From: Akkermansia muciniphila
GTDB taxonomy: Bacteria; Verrucomicrobiota; Verrucomicrobiia; Limisphaerales; SIBE01
Assembly (NCBI GenBank): GCA_945861765.1
Contig: CAMAWP010000028.1
Location: forward strand, 1-34,993
Direction of reading: 5' to 3'
DNA length: 34,993 nucleotides
The notes under the pieces were generated by a model, which was given only the letters and a program-made list of their open reading frames with translations, did not search any database and had not been told where the DNA came from. The number at the start of each line of letters is the position of its first letter. The stretch's first letter is position 1. Position numbers and translations under genes: made by a program. Positions 18,016-26,575 of this stretch are shown piece after piece.

Positions 18016-18459
18016 ATGAATACTATTGTTCCATTGATCAGTTCCGGCACAGCGGGTCCGTTAGGCGTTATCCATCTACCCCGGCTCTGGCTGAAGGTTT
18101 CTCTCGAAGCGCGTGGCAAGCTGGCTCCGGGATATCCGGGAGCGGGCAAAGGCTACGACCAAATGGTGATCGATGGCCTTGGGCTGAACCGGGATGCCGT
18201 GATTAATTACATCAAGAGCGAGCGCCCGAATTACGCGCAGTTCGAAGCCTGGGTTAAGAACCAGCCGGGTGTCAAATTGGCGAAGGACTCGGTTGACAGC
18301 CTGAACGCCTCTATTCGCGGCTACATTCATGACGACGCCACCCGCAAAGGCATTCTCTCGGCCAACGGAATTGCCGACGATGCTTCCGCTCCTCGAGATG
18401 CTGTTAATCTCAACAACCTGGATGACTGGAAGGAATTTCACGAAGCCGTTCTGAAGTAG
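18016..18459 (+). CDS. DUF5069 domain protein
   Basis: The 147-residue protein matches the DUF5069 family in layout. It has an early L-P-R-x-W-L-K-V-x-L-E-A-R-G-K-L-A-P-G-Y segment, then a D-x-x-V-I-D-G-L-G-L-N region, a helical middle with F-E-x-W-V, and a C-terminal D-D-W-K-E-F-H. It appears soluble and cytoplasmic. The family's function is unknown to me. It has a clear ribosome binding site (AAGGA, 18006-18010, five bases before ATG) and its own promoter, and so is likely a well-expressed single gene. Confidence 0.85.
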   Translation: MNTIVPLISSGTAGPLGVIHLPRLWLKVSLEARGKLAPGYPGAGKGYDQMVIDGLGLNRDAVINYIKSERPNYAQFEAWVKNQPGVKLAKDSVDSLNASIRGYIHDDATRKGILSANGIADDASAPRDAVNLNNLDDWKEFHEAVLK

Positions 18460-18618
18460 TCGTCCGATTCTCTGACGACCTCGCATTTTCGCCGCCGCCG
18501 ATGGGTTACCCCGGTTGCGGCGATTTCGCTTTTCTGGAGTCCGCTCAATTGTCAGGGCCAACGGATTCCAGAGAATAACCTGCTTGTTTTTGAGCGGTTG
18601 TCTCATAACGTTCGATCC

Positions 18619-20283
18619 ATGGACCAGCGCTTCGAACACGGCTTGCGCTCCTGGGGCCGGATGGGGTGCCTCGTCATCTCGCTCCTGGGCCTTTGGCTCG
18701 TCTTTCGGCACCTGGAACTCGCGGTGCTGGCCGAAACTTTGCTCCATGTTAAAGTGCGGTGGTTTGCCGCCGCCTTCCTGCTTTTTGGTTTTGCCTCATG
18801 GTTGGTGGCTGTCCGATGGCACATCGTCCTGCGATCGAGTCGAAGCGCGGTTCACGCCGGAGCCACTTTTAGGATGGTCATCATCGGACACTTCTTAAAC
18901 ACACTCCTTCTGGGACCAACAGGCGGCGACGTCGCGAAGTCCGTCATTTATTCCCGCTGGTACGGCTACTCCCCACCAGCAATCCTCGCCACTTGCTTTC
19001 TCGACCGACTCCTTGGCGGCGCTGGATTTTTGGCCTTTGCCGCCTTAACCCCGGGTCTGGCAGCGTTCAGCAGTCGCTCCTCGGTCTCGGTTAACACGTT
19101 TCCCACGGCACCTCGTTTTTGGATCTTGCTTGGCCTGGCTCTGGTCGTCTGCTCGATTGGTTATGTCATTCATCGGAAATTCAATGGCAGCGCCCTGCTA
19201 AGAAAATTGACCCAAACTTTTTTCACCGGCGCATTTCAACTTCTGGCGGCTCCGTGGCAATCGCTTTGCGGATTGCTCGCTTCCTTTCTTTCCCACATTT
19301 GTATGAGCGCGCTGCTCCTACTCTGTTTGCAAGCCGTGACTGAAAAGCGATTTTCTCTCTCCGAATTGGTGTGGACATTTCCGGCAATTTCCCTCATTAG
19401 CTCGGCACCCATCACCTTTGCCGGAACGGGTCTCCGGGAGGGCTCCGCCCTTGTTCTACTGGGTCTTTACGGCATTCCGCCGGCGGATGCGGTCGCGGCT
19501 TCATTGCTCGTCCTGGTGATCTATCTGGTCTGGGCTGGATTGGCAGGCCTGCTGTTCTGGCGCGAGAAAAAGCTTCATCAAACGGTTTGCTCCACACCTC
19601 GTCCGCGGCGGCTATCCGTGATCATTCCGACATTGAACGAAGCGGAAGTATTGGCGGAAACCGTCTTGCGTGCAGGAAGGATTCCGGAGGTCTCGGAGAT
19701 CATTGTGGTGGACGGAGGAAGCGCCGACCAGACGACGCACATTGCGCTACAACTCGGTTGCCGTGTGGTCAGAAGTCCACGGGGTCGAGGTCGGCAAATG
19801 CGCGAAGGCGCCTGCCAAGCGACAGGTGATGTGGTCCTCTTGCTTCATGCAGACACATGGCTTCCTGCAGGAGCGGGCCAAGCGATTCTTGATTGTTTGA
19901 AAGATCAAACAGTGGCGGGAGGCGGATTCTGGAAAGTGTTCCGCAACCCGAGCCCACTCATGGCTGGAGCGCGTTTTCGCTGCGCGGTGCGGCTTTATTT
20001 GGGAGGTCGAGTTCTGGGTGACCAAGCACTCTTCATTCGACGCGATGTCTTGGAAGCCATCGGCGGCGTGCCGGACATGCCGTTGATGGAGGAATTCGAA
20101 CTCTGCCGACGATTGCGCGCCGTCGGACGTTTGGCTCTAGCCGGAGCGACCGTCACGACATCGGCCCGCCGATTTGCCAAGCTGGGAGTTATTCGGACCT
20201 ACATGCGGATGGGCCGGGTGACGCTGCAATATTATTTCGGAACGTCGGCGCAGAAACTCCAGAAGCTCTACGAACGGGATTAG
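18619..20283 (+). CDS. Flippase-like membrane protein fused to a family 2 glycosyltransferase
   Basis: From ATG 18619 the protein has 554 residues; a TTG at 18598 would add seven. Residues about 10-315 hold six to eight hydrophobic helices of the lysylphosphatidylglycerol-synthase transmembrane (UPF0104/AglD) type, including L-L-G-P-T-G-G-D and the F-A-G-T-G-L-R-E-G motif. From about residue 332 a GT2 domain begins (L-S-V-I-I-P-T-L-N-E-A-E), with V-V-D-G-G-S-A-D, L-H-A-D-T-W and L-G-D-Q-A-L-F-I-R-R. These match the rSAM/selenodomain-associated transferase 2 subgroup. The UPF0104 part is known for lipid transport or polytopic glycolipid roles, so the fusion may add a sugar to a lipid and move it. 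The substrate is unknown. Confidence 0.87.
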   Translation: MDQRFEHGLRSWGRMGCLVISLLGLWLVFRHLELAVLAETLLHVKVRWFAAAFLLFGFASWLVAVRWHIVLRSSRSAVHAGATFRMVIIGHFLNTLLLGPTGGDVAKSVIYSRWYGYSPPAILATCFLDRLLGGAGFLAFAALTPGLAAFSSRSSVSVNTFPTAPRFWILLGLALVVCSIGYVIHRKFNGSALLRKLTQTFFTGAFQLLAAPWQSLCGLLASFLSHICMSALLLLCLQAVTEKRFSLSELVWTFPAISLISSAPITFAGTGLREGSALVLLGLYGIPPADAVAASLLVLVIYLVWAGLAGLLFWREKKLHQTVCSTPRPRRLSVIIPTLNEAEVLAETVLRAGRIPEVSEIIVVDGGSADQTTHIALQLGCRVVRSPRGRGRQMREGACQATGDVVLLLHADTWLPAGAGQAILDCLKDQTVAGGGFWKVFRNPSPLMAGARFRCAVRLYLGGRVLGDQALFIRRDVLEAIGGVPDMPLMEEFELCRRLRAVGRLALAGATVTTSARRFAKLGVIRTYMRMGRVTLQYYFGTSAQKLQKLYERD

Positions 20284-20310
20284 GATTATTTCGGACGCCG
20301 AGCTTGAAAC

Positions 20311-21048
20311 TTATTTTTGCTGCTGGCTCTCGTCGGGTAGTTCTTCAAACGAAACACCGGCGACCCGGCGCTGCTGGTACCAAGCCATCGCGCACAAGTC
20401 CAGGATGCCGCGCCCAAGCCGATTCCAGAGTCCGTATTTCGACACGCCAGCGACTCGTGGACGATGGTTGATCGGTATCTCGCGGGTGCTGCGGCCTGCT
20501 CCATGGACGAGCACCGGAAGAAACCGGTGCAACCCATTAAAAGGAAATATGTCCTTTAAGACCGCGCGCTTAAAAACCCGGAACGCGCAACCGGTGTCGC
20601 GGAAGTCAACACCCAGCATCAGCTTCCGCGCTTTCCGCGCAACACTTGAGGAGGCGCGTCGAACGAAGTCATCCTTCCGTTTCGTCCGCACCCCACAGAC
20701 AAAATCATATCTCTCCAATTCCTTCAGGAGCTTGGGCAAATCCGCCGGATCGTTCTGCAAATCGCCATCCAAAGTGGCAATGATAGGGCTGTCCGTCGCC
20801 TGAAGGCCGGTCCATAGAGCGGCGCTCTGACCACAGTTACGCGTATGGCGCAAGCCACGAACACGCCGGTCGCGTCGGCGAGCCTCTTGAATTTTCAGCC
20901 ATGTTCCGTCGGTGCTCGCGTCATCCACAAACACGAGTTCGTAAGATCGCACTTCATGGCGAAGCGCGTGGACGACCTCCTCCGTCAGAGGCAGAATGTT
21001 GTCTTCCTCATTAAAGACTGGAACTAAGATCGACAGGTCGCAAGCCAC
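20311..21048 (-). CDS. Dolichol/undecaprenyl-phosphate-type family 2 glycosyltransferase
   Basis: The 245-residue protein (GTG start) is a GT2 enzyme of the DPM1/polyprenyl-phosphate sugar transferase type. It has L-V-P-V-F-N-E-E-D-N-I, V-F-V-D-D-A-S-T-D-G-T, a sugar-nucleotide metal motif D-G-D-L-Q-N-D-P, and the G-L-H-R-F acceptor-side segment. Unlike ArnC-type members it has no C-terminal pair of membrane helices, so it probably acts at the inner face of the membrane as a soluble or peripheral enzyme. It converges on the flippase/GT2 fusion gene with 27 bases between stops, which suggests a shared envelope-glycan function. Confidence 0.9.
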   Translation of the reverse strand: MACDLSILVPVFNEEDNILPLTEEVVHALRHEVRSYELVFVDDASTDGTWLKIQEARRRDRRVRGLRHTRNCGQSAALWTGLQATDSPIIATLDGDLQNDPADLPKLLKELERYDFVCGVRTKRKDDFVRRASSSVARKARKLMLGVDFRDTGCAFRVFKRAVLKDIFPFNGLHRFLPVLVHGAGRSTREIPINHRPRVAGVSKYGLWNRLGRGILDLCAMAWYQQRRVAGVSFEELPDESQQQK

Positions 21049-21133
21049 GTCCGCACATTATTCTGAGCCGAGCGATTGGGAAATGGAATTTTCAAGAATT
21101 GCATCATCCTATCGAACTGGTAGGATTTGGTTT

Positions 21134-21292
21134 ATGCGATTGCCATTTATGAAATACTTGAAACTCCTCCTCGTTCTCGGAGCGGTCATTGCGGCCAACG
21201 GCTGTGCCAGCGTGACGCGATACTCGATTGAGTCGTACCAAGGGCCTCTCCTGTCGGTAAACCAGCACGCCACGACACCAGGAAACCGGTAG
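21134..21292 (+). CDS. Small predicted lipoprotein, unknown function
   Basis: The frame from ATG 21134 codes for 52 residues; an ATG at 21149 would give 47. It has a short basic start (M-K-Y-L-K), a hydrophobic stretch and a lipobox-like A-N-G-C, then only about 28 mature residues. It should be anchored to a membrane as a tiny lipoprotein. A weak -10-like TAGGAT (21121-21126) sits so close to the ATG that a very short leader is possible. The family is not recognised. Sequence downstream to 21570 holds no gene. Confidence 0.5.
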   Translation: MRLPFMKYLKLLLVLGAVIAANGCASVTRYSIESYQGPLLSVNQHATTPGNR

Positions 21293-21431
21293 GTCTGCTC
21301 GACGACCTACGTTGTCGCCTCCGCAGGACGCGCTGAATCATCTCGCTTTTTTCGGAGCGCACAACACACCTGAACATTACCCATCAGTCTTCGGGTTCGA
21401 CTTTCCCAACGGGGCACGGACCCTAAGATCA

Positions 21432-21455
21432 GGTTGGTCCGTCCGCGGACCAACC
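21432..21455. repeat. Perfect 10-base hairpin in the gap before the DUF1080 gene
   Basis: GGTTGGTCCG (21432-21441) and CGGACCAACC (21446-21455) pair perfectly around a TCCG loop. It lies in a gene-free 278-base gap, has no T-tract, and is followed by CTGGGTGCG. It looks like one more dispersed hairpin and not a terminator. Confidence 0.65.
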
Positions 21456-21570
21456 CTGGGTGCGTGAATGCGACGTTGTTCAACCCTCTCAGAGTTTGGG
21501 TCGTAGCACCTTTGAGGCAGGAAAGGAACAGCACGACTGGCCGCTAACGGCCCAGGCCCGAAGCTTGCGC

Positions 21571-22308
21571 TTATTTCCCTGAGAACTCGCGGATCTTGAT
21601 GCTGCGGAAGGACGCTTCGTCATGGTGTTCAGTGAGAAGGACGTGACCTTTGATCTTTGTGCCAAAGCCTTCCACGTTCTTAAACTTGCTTTTGGCCACT
21701 CCTATTTTCACCTCGTCGCTGCCTAATTCGTATTCCAGAACTCTTGCCCCGTTCAGCCAATGCTCAACGTGATTGCCTCGAACGAGGATCTTGGAATGAT
21801 TCCATTGCCCGGGAGGTTTTAGAGGTTTATCGGCTTTTGGCGCGAGGACTTCATAAAATGACGCAGTGCTGCCCAAGGCATCTTTCACGAGGACGTCATC
21901 GATCATCTGATATTCGTGGCCAACGGCTGAAGTCCGCTGCTCTGTGATGAAATATTTGACCCCATTATTCGCCCCGGCTGGAATCCGCCATTCCCATTGC
22001 AATTCAAAGTCGTCGAATTGATCGACGGTGATGATGTCGCCGCCTCCGCCATTAGCGATGTGTTTCAAGCAACCCTCCTCCACAACCCAACCTTTCTCGG
22101 GAAAGGTCTGCTTTTTGAAATTGCGCCAGCCCTTCGTGGTCTTGCCATCAAAGAGCAGCTTCCAGCCAGCGGCTTTTTCTCCATCCGAGATCTGATTGGG
22201 TCTGGAGACCGAGGATGGCTCGGCGGCGAAGCCAGTTGAGAAAACCGGTAATAAGAACGCGGCCAAAATGCCCGCGCAAGCAAAGTAAGGAAGTCCAAGT
22301 CTTTTCAT
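21571..22308 (-). CDS. Secreted DUF1080 (3-keto-disaccharide hydrolase-like) protein
   Basis: From ATG 22308 the product has 245 residues; an upstream in-frame start at 22425 would place 39 odd residues before the signal peptide. The signal peptide (about 1-29) is followed by the DUF1080 jelly-roll fold. Its motifs are W-K-L-L-F-D-G-K-T-x-x-G-W, D-F-E-L-Q-W-E-W-R-I, N-N-G-V-K-Y-F, G-H-E-Y-Q-M-I-D-D, and the closing F-R-S-I-K-I-R. Related proteins cleave 3-keto-glycosides after sugar oxidation in the periplasm. It therefore fits with the secreted dehydrogenase at 473-5218, although they are far apart. It is divergent from the FG-GAP/ASPIC gene. Confidence 0.9.
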   Translation of the reverse strand: MKRLGLPYFACAGILAAFLLPVFSTGFAAEPSSVSRPNQISDGEKAAGWKLLFDGKTTKGWRNFKKQTFPEKGWVVEEGCLKHIANGGGGDIITVDQFDDFELQWEWRIPAGANNGVKYFITEQRTSAVGHEYQMIDDVLVKDALGSTASFYEVLAPKADKPLKPPGQWNHSKILVRGNHVEHWLNGARVLEYELGSDEVKIGVAKSKFKNVEGFGTKIKGHVLLTEHHDEASFRSIKIREFSGK

Positions 22309-22540
22309 AGAGTCGTAGTAGCTGCTGGTCTTGTAGCGCTTGATGAACCACGAGGTCAAGCTTCGCGAAGCCGCAAACGCGGCTTTGCATCCATGATGGG
22401 TGATGCCGCGGGCCTCGGGTGCCATTGTTCAATGTTCCCCCTCAGTCTTGCCGCTTCGGATATTCGCAGGCCTCATCACTGATCCACCAAATCACATTCG
22501 CCAGTCTGGATTTTGCGGCAAAGACCACTATTCTCTCGTC

Positions 22541-25500
22541 ATGAAGTCAGCGTTCGTTGTCGGGATTCTGAATGCCGCGCTCACTACGATCTGGCTGTTT
22601 GCTGGAGAAGAACGACGCTGGCATGAAGAGACTGCGTGCCGATGGACTGAACTCGGAGTGCCCGCGCAAGGAAAAGCAGGCTTTGCGCAACTTTCTCCCG
22701 CGATCACGGGCATTGTCTTTACCAACACGTTGACGGAAGCCTCCATTGCGGCAAACCGTGTCCTGGCGAATGGCTCCGGAGTTGCCGTCGGGGATTATGA
22801 CCGCGATGGATTGCCTGACATCTTCTTCTGCGGGCTGGAGTCTTCAAACGCGCTCTATAAAAACCTGGGAAACTGGAAATTCAAAGACGTCACTGTTGAT
22901 GCCGGCCTCGTGTTCCCAACAAAGCCGTGCCGAGGAGCGGTCTTTGCCGATATCAATGGCGACGGTTTTCCGGATTTGCTGGTTTCAACTTTGGACGAAG
23001 GCGTGCGCTGTTTCATGAATGATGGCCGTGGCAAGTTTGCCGACAAAACTGTCGATGCCCGAACTCGCAGCCGATACGCGGCGATGACCATCGCCTTGGC
23101 AGATGTGGACGGCGATGGCACCTTGGACCTTTACGTTGCCAACAACCGACCGAACGACATCCGAGATCGGGGGCGCATGAGTGTTTCCGTCGTCAATGGC
23201 AATCCCGTCATTCCAGGAGGTGAAAAAAATCGACTACTCTTTAAGGACGGCCAACTGGCGGAATATGGCCAACCGGATCAACTCTTTAAGAATGACGGAA
23301 AGGGGCGGTTCACCGAAGTCTCCTGGTTGGGTGGAGGCTTCGTGGATGAAACGGGACAACCATTGACGGGGCCACCGTTGGACTGGGGTTTAACGGCCAC
23401 GTTTCGAGACATCAACAACGACCTCGCGCCTGATCTGTACGTCTGCAACGACTATTGGACTCCGGATCGATTCTGGATCAACGATGGCCATGGGAACTTT
23501 CGCGCCATTGATCAACTCGCGCTCCGCAAAACCAGCGCCAGTTCAATGGGGGTCGATTTCGCTGACATCGACCGCGATGGCCATCTCGATTTTTTCGTGG
23601 TCGATATGTTGAGCCGAGATCCCCGATTGCGAAAGCGCCAAGGGCTGGCTGAAAAGCCGATGGGATCACCCCTTGGTTCCATCGCCAATCGTCCCCAAGC
23701 GATGCGGAACACGATGCTTCGAAATCGCGGTGATGGAACCTTTGCGGAGATCGCCGACTTTGCCCGAGTGGCTGCGGCCGATTGGGCGTGGTCATGTATT
23801 TTTACGGACGTTGATCTCGACGGTTACGATGACCTCCTCATTTCGGCCGGGCATTTTCACGACGTTCAGGACTTGGACACAGGCCAGCAAATCCAGGCGC
23901 GACAACATTCCTGGCAAGGCTTTAAAGATGAAGCGTCGCGCCAAAAGGCATTCACCCAGGAACTCATGGAGCACTACCGGCTTTATCCGCCTCTTAATAT
24001 GCCCGTGGTGGCCTTTCGCAACTCCGGACAATGGACATTCGGAGAGATGACAAGCGAATGGGGATTAGGCCAGCTCGGCGTCCATCACGGGATGGCCCTG
24101 GGCGATTTTGACTTGGACGGCGACCTCGACTTGGTCGTGAACAACCTCAATGGTCTCGCTGGCCTCTACCGCAACGACTCGGTCGGCGGGCGAGTGACGG
24201 TTCGGTTAAAAGGTCATAAGCTCAACACTGACGGGATCGGCGCCAAGGTTACCCTGCTCCACGGCGCTGTTCCCAAGCAAACTTTCGAAATTATTGCGGG
24301 CGGGCGTTACTTGTCCGGGTCAGAACCGCTCGCTGTCTTCGCCACTGGATCAAGCAAATCTGCCATGACGATCGAAATCGACTGGCGCAGCGGAAAAAGA
24401 AGCATCATTAACGGAGTCCAATCTAACCGTGGATACGAAATTGATGAAGCTGGGTCTGCGCAAGTCCCAGGTCAAAACTCCAAAACTGAGGGTGCTAAAT
24501 CTCCCGAAAGACTTGCGAGTTCAAACAGCATATCATCACAAATCACGAATCACGGGTTACCCACTTCACACCTCCCTCAATTCTCAAACCTCAACTCTCG
24601 GCCTTTGTTCGACGACATCAGCGAATCAATTTCCCACTCTCATCACGAAACCGATTTCAACGATTTCGAGCGTCAGCCGTTGCTTCCCTTTAAACTCAGC
24701 CAACCCGGACCTGGCATCGCCTGGTTCGACATGGACGGCGATGGTCACGACGACTTGATTATCGGATGTGGAAGCGGTGGCACCTTGGCAATCTTCCGAT
24801 CCGACGGCCGAGGCGGTTTTTCGCGAGTTAACCCGAGCCAATCTTCAGTGCCTGCGAGCGACATGTCCGGCCTCGTCGGTTGGATCGATGGGGCCGGATT
24901 TCGAACCCTGCTCAGCGGAGTCACGGGATATGAGGCGCCAGGCAAACACGCCGCGACGCAGTCCCGCCTCGAAGGACAGCGCGTTGTGACCGGCGACCCT
25001 ATCGCTCTCGAAATGTCGAGCAGCGGCGCCTTGGCGTTGGGCGACATAAACGGTGACGGACAACTGGCATTGTTCATTGCGGGAGGCGTCGCTCCAGGCC
25101 GGTATCCCGTGGGTGCTCCCTCCAAACTTTATAGACAGAATGGCCGACAGTGGCAGCTCGATCCGCGGAACAACGTGCTGTTCGACAACCTGGGAATCGT
25201 CAACGGCGCGATTTGGAGTGACCTGACCGGTGATGGCCTCCCTGAGTTGATTTTGGCATGCGAGTGGGGGCCGATCCGGGTTTTCCGAAATCGTGGTGGA
25301 CTGTTGTTTGATGCCACTGACGAATTGGGTCTCGGCAGCTACAAAGGCTGGTGGAAAGGAGTCACAACCGGCGATCTCGATGGCGACGGCAAGCTCGACA
25401 TCATTGCGTCGAATTGGGGTCTCAACAGCCCTTATCAAGCGAGTGTCGCACGGCCGCTGACGTTCATGTATGGCCAGTTATCCCAGCCAGGTGTCACGGA

Positions 25501-26362
25501 CGTTGTCGAAACAGAATACGATCCAGCCCAAGGCGCGATCACGCCCCGGCGAGGCTTTCTGGCTCTGGCGGCGTCGATGCAGTTTTTGATGGAACGGTTC
25601 CCAAATCACAAGGCGTACAGCGAATCGACGCTCAGCGATGTTCTCGGAGAAAGAATAGTTTTGGCGAGACGCACCGAGGCCACAACACTCGCCTCGTGCG
25701 CCTTCTTGAATCGGGGTAGTCGATTTGAAACCATCCCACTGCCATTCGAAGCCCAGCTTGCCCCCGCCTTCAGCGTGAATGTCGCAGACTTTGATGGCGA
25801 CGGGAGCGAAGATGTTTTCCTTAGCCAGAACTTCTTTCCGATGCAACCTGAAGTGCCGCGCCTGGACGCGGGTCGTGGACTCTGGTTGCGCGGCGACGGG
25901 ACCGGACGACTCACGCCCGTGTCGGGTTCGCAATCGGGTATCCGGATCTATGGGGAACAACGTGGGGCTGCGCTCTGTGATTTCAACGAAGACGGCCGAG
26001 TGGATTTAGCCGTGAGCCAGACCGGGGCTGCAACCAAGTTATACCAAAACGTCGGAGCGTCTCCTGGCTTGCGAGTTGGGTTGAAAGGGGCACCGGGCAA
26101 TCCGAGTGGAGTCGGGGCCGTGATTCGAATGCAGTTCAAGGAGCGTCAAGGTCCTGCCCGTGAGATTCATGCCGGCTCTGGCTATTGGTCACAGGATAGT
26201 TTCACTCAAGTGATGGCGACACAAACCAAGCCCGAAGCCGTTTGGATTCGATGGCCGGGTGGCCGGATCACTGTCACGCCCGTCCCGAAAGAAACCAAGG
26301 AGATGACCGTGGATTCACAAGGAATGTTGGTTACTGACGCCGGGAGCAAAATCAGCAAATGA
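22541..26362 (+). CDS. Large secreted FG-GAP/VCBS protein with two ASPIC/UnbV domains
   Basis: From ATG 22541 the protein has 1273 residues; the open frame runs upstream without a better start. An N-terminal hydrophobic segment suggests export. Two similar halves follow. Each has a row of FG-GAP/VCBS blades with D-x-D-x-D-G calcium-type loops (for example D-Y-D-R-D-G, D-F-D-L-D-G-D-L-D, D-L-D-G-D-G-K-L-D). Each ends in an ASPIC/UnbV domain (about 553-640 and 1173-1263) with the G-I/V-G-A-x-V and W-R/P-x-G-x-R-x-x-I elements. The halves are joined by a Ser/Asn-rich linker (about 642-688). Such proteins are surface or periplasmic and likely form beta-propellers for binding; no catalytic role is shown. 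Confidence 0.9.
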   Translation: MKSAFVVGILNAALTTIWLFAGEERRWHEETACRWTELGVPAQGKAGFAQLSPAITGIVFTNTLTEASIAANRVLANGSGVAVGDYDRDGLPDIFFCGLESSNALYKNLGNWKFKDVTVDAGLVFPTKPCRGAVFADINGDGFPDLLVSTLDEGVRCFMNDGRGKFADKTVDARTRSRYAAMTIALADVDGDGTLDLYVANNRPNDIRDRGRMSVSVVNGNPVIPGGEKNRLLFKDGQLAEYGQPDQLFKNDGKGRFTEVSWLGGGFVDETGQPLTGPPLDWGLTATFRDINNDLAPDLYVCNDYWTPDRFWINDGHGNFRAIDQLALRKTSASSMGVDFADIDRDGHLDFFVVDMLSRDPRLRKRQGLAEKPMGSPLGSIANRPQAMRNTMLRNRGDGTFAEIADFARVAAADWAWSCIFTDVDLDGYDDLLISAGHFHDVQDLDTGQQIQARQHSWQGFKDEASRQKAFTQELMEHYRLYPPLNMPVVAFRNSGQWTFGEMTSEWGLGQLGVHHGMALGDFDLDGDLDLVVNNLNGLAGLYRNDSVGGRVTVRLKGHKLNTDGIGAKVTLLHGAVPKQTFEIIAGGRYLSGSEPLAVFATGSSKSAMTIEIDWRSGKRSIINGVQSNRGYEIDEAGSAQVPGQNSKTEGAKSPERLASSNSISSQITNHGLPTSHLPQFSNLNSRPLFDDISESISHSHHETDFNDFERQPLLPFKLSQPGPGIAWFDMDGDGHDDLIIGCGSGGTLAIFRSDGRGGFSRVNPSQSSVPASDMSGLVGWIDGAGFRTLLSGVTGYEAPGKHAATQSRLEGQRVVTGDPIALEMSSSGALALGDINGDGQLALFIAGGVAPGRYPVGAPSKLYRQNGRQWQLDPRNNVLFDNLGIVNGAIWSDLTGDGLPELILACEWGPIRVFRNRGGLLFDATDELGLGSYKGWWKGVTTGDLDGDGKLDIIASNWGLNSPYQASVARPLTFMYGQLSQPGVTDVVETEYDPAQGAITPRRGFLALAASMQFLMERFPNHKAYSESTLSDVLGERIVLARRTEATTLASCAFLNRGSRFETIPLPFEAQLAPAFSVNVADFDGDGSEDVFLSQNFFPMQPEVPRLDAGRGLWLRGDGTGRLTPVSGSQSGIRIYGEQRGAALCDFNEDGRVDLAVSQTGAATKLYQNVGASPGLRVGLKGAPGNPSGVGAVIRMQFKERQGPAREIHAGSGYWSQDSFTQVMATQTKPEAVWIRWPGGRITVTPVPKETKEMTVDSQGMLVTDAGSKISK

Positions 26363-26425
26363 ACACTCACCTCCGCGACGAGAGGGCGCGGAGCAAGCAG
26401 CGTTCAAGGCGAGGCTGAAATCTCC

Positions 26426-26538
26426 CAGCAATTCTCATTTTGGCACGCATGTAGTCCCGCCTTCAGGCGGCATCCGGTGGGAGAATCCAACGCCTGTGGG
26501 CTTGCCGACACCCCTCCGGCTGAAGCCGGGACTACGTA
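26426..26538. repeat. MITE-like palindrome, copy 2 (right end lost)
   Basis: It begins with the same 18 bases as the element at 211 (26426-26443, exact match). An inner arm GTAGTCCCGCCTTCAGGCGG (26451-26470) follows, with its partner at 26516-26538. The outer right end found in copy 1 is not present, so this copy looks truncated or diverged. It sits in the convergent gap between the FG-GAP/ASPIC gene and gluQ. Confidence 0.7.
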
Positions 26539-26553
26539 CCGCAACACTGGAAG

Positions 26554-26575
26554 TTCCGACTTCAGAGGGTCGGAA
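26554..26575 (-). terminator. Hairpin at the gluQ 3' end
   Basis: TTCCGAC (26554-26560) and GTCGGAA (26569-26575) form a 7-base stem whose loop contains the gluQ stop codon. There is no T-tract on either strand, so a terminator role is doubtful; it may belong to the adjacent repeat. Confidence 0.3.

Noticed and set aside
21375-21400. T-arm-like GGGTTCGACTTTCCC
   Set aside because: The upstream sequence forms no anticodon or D arm at the needed spacing.
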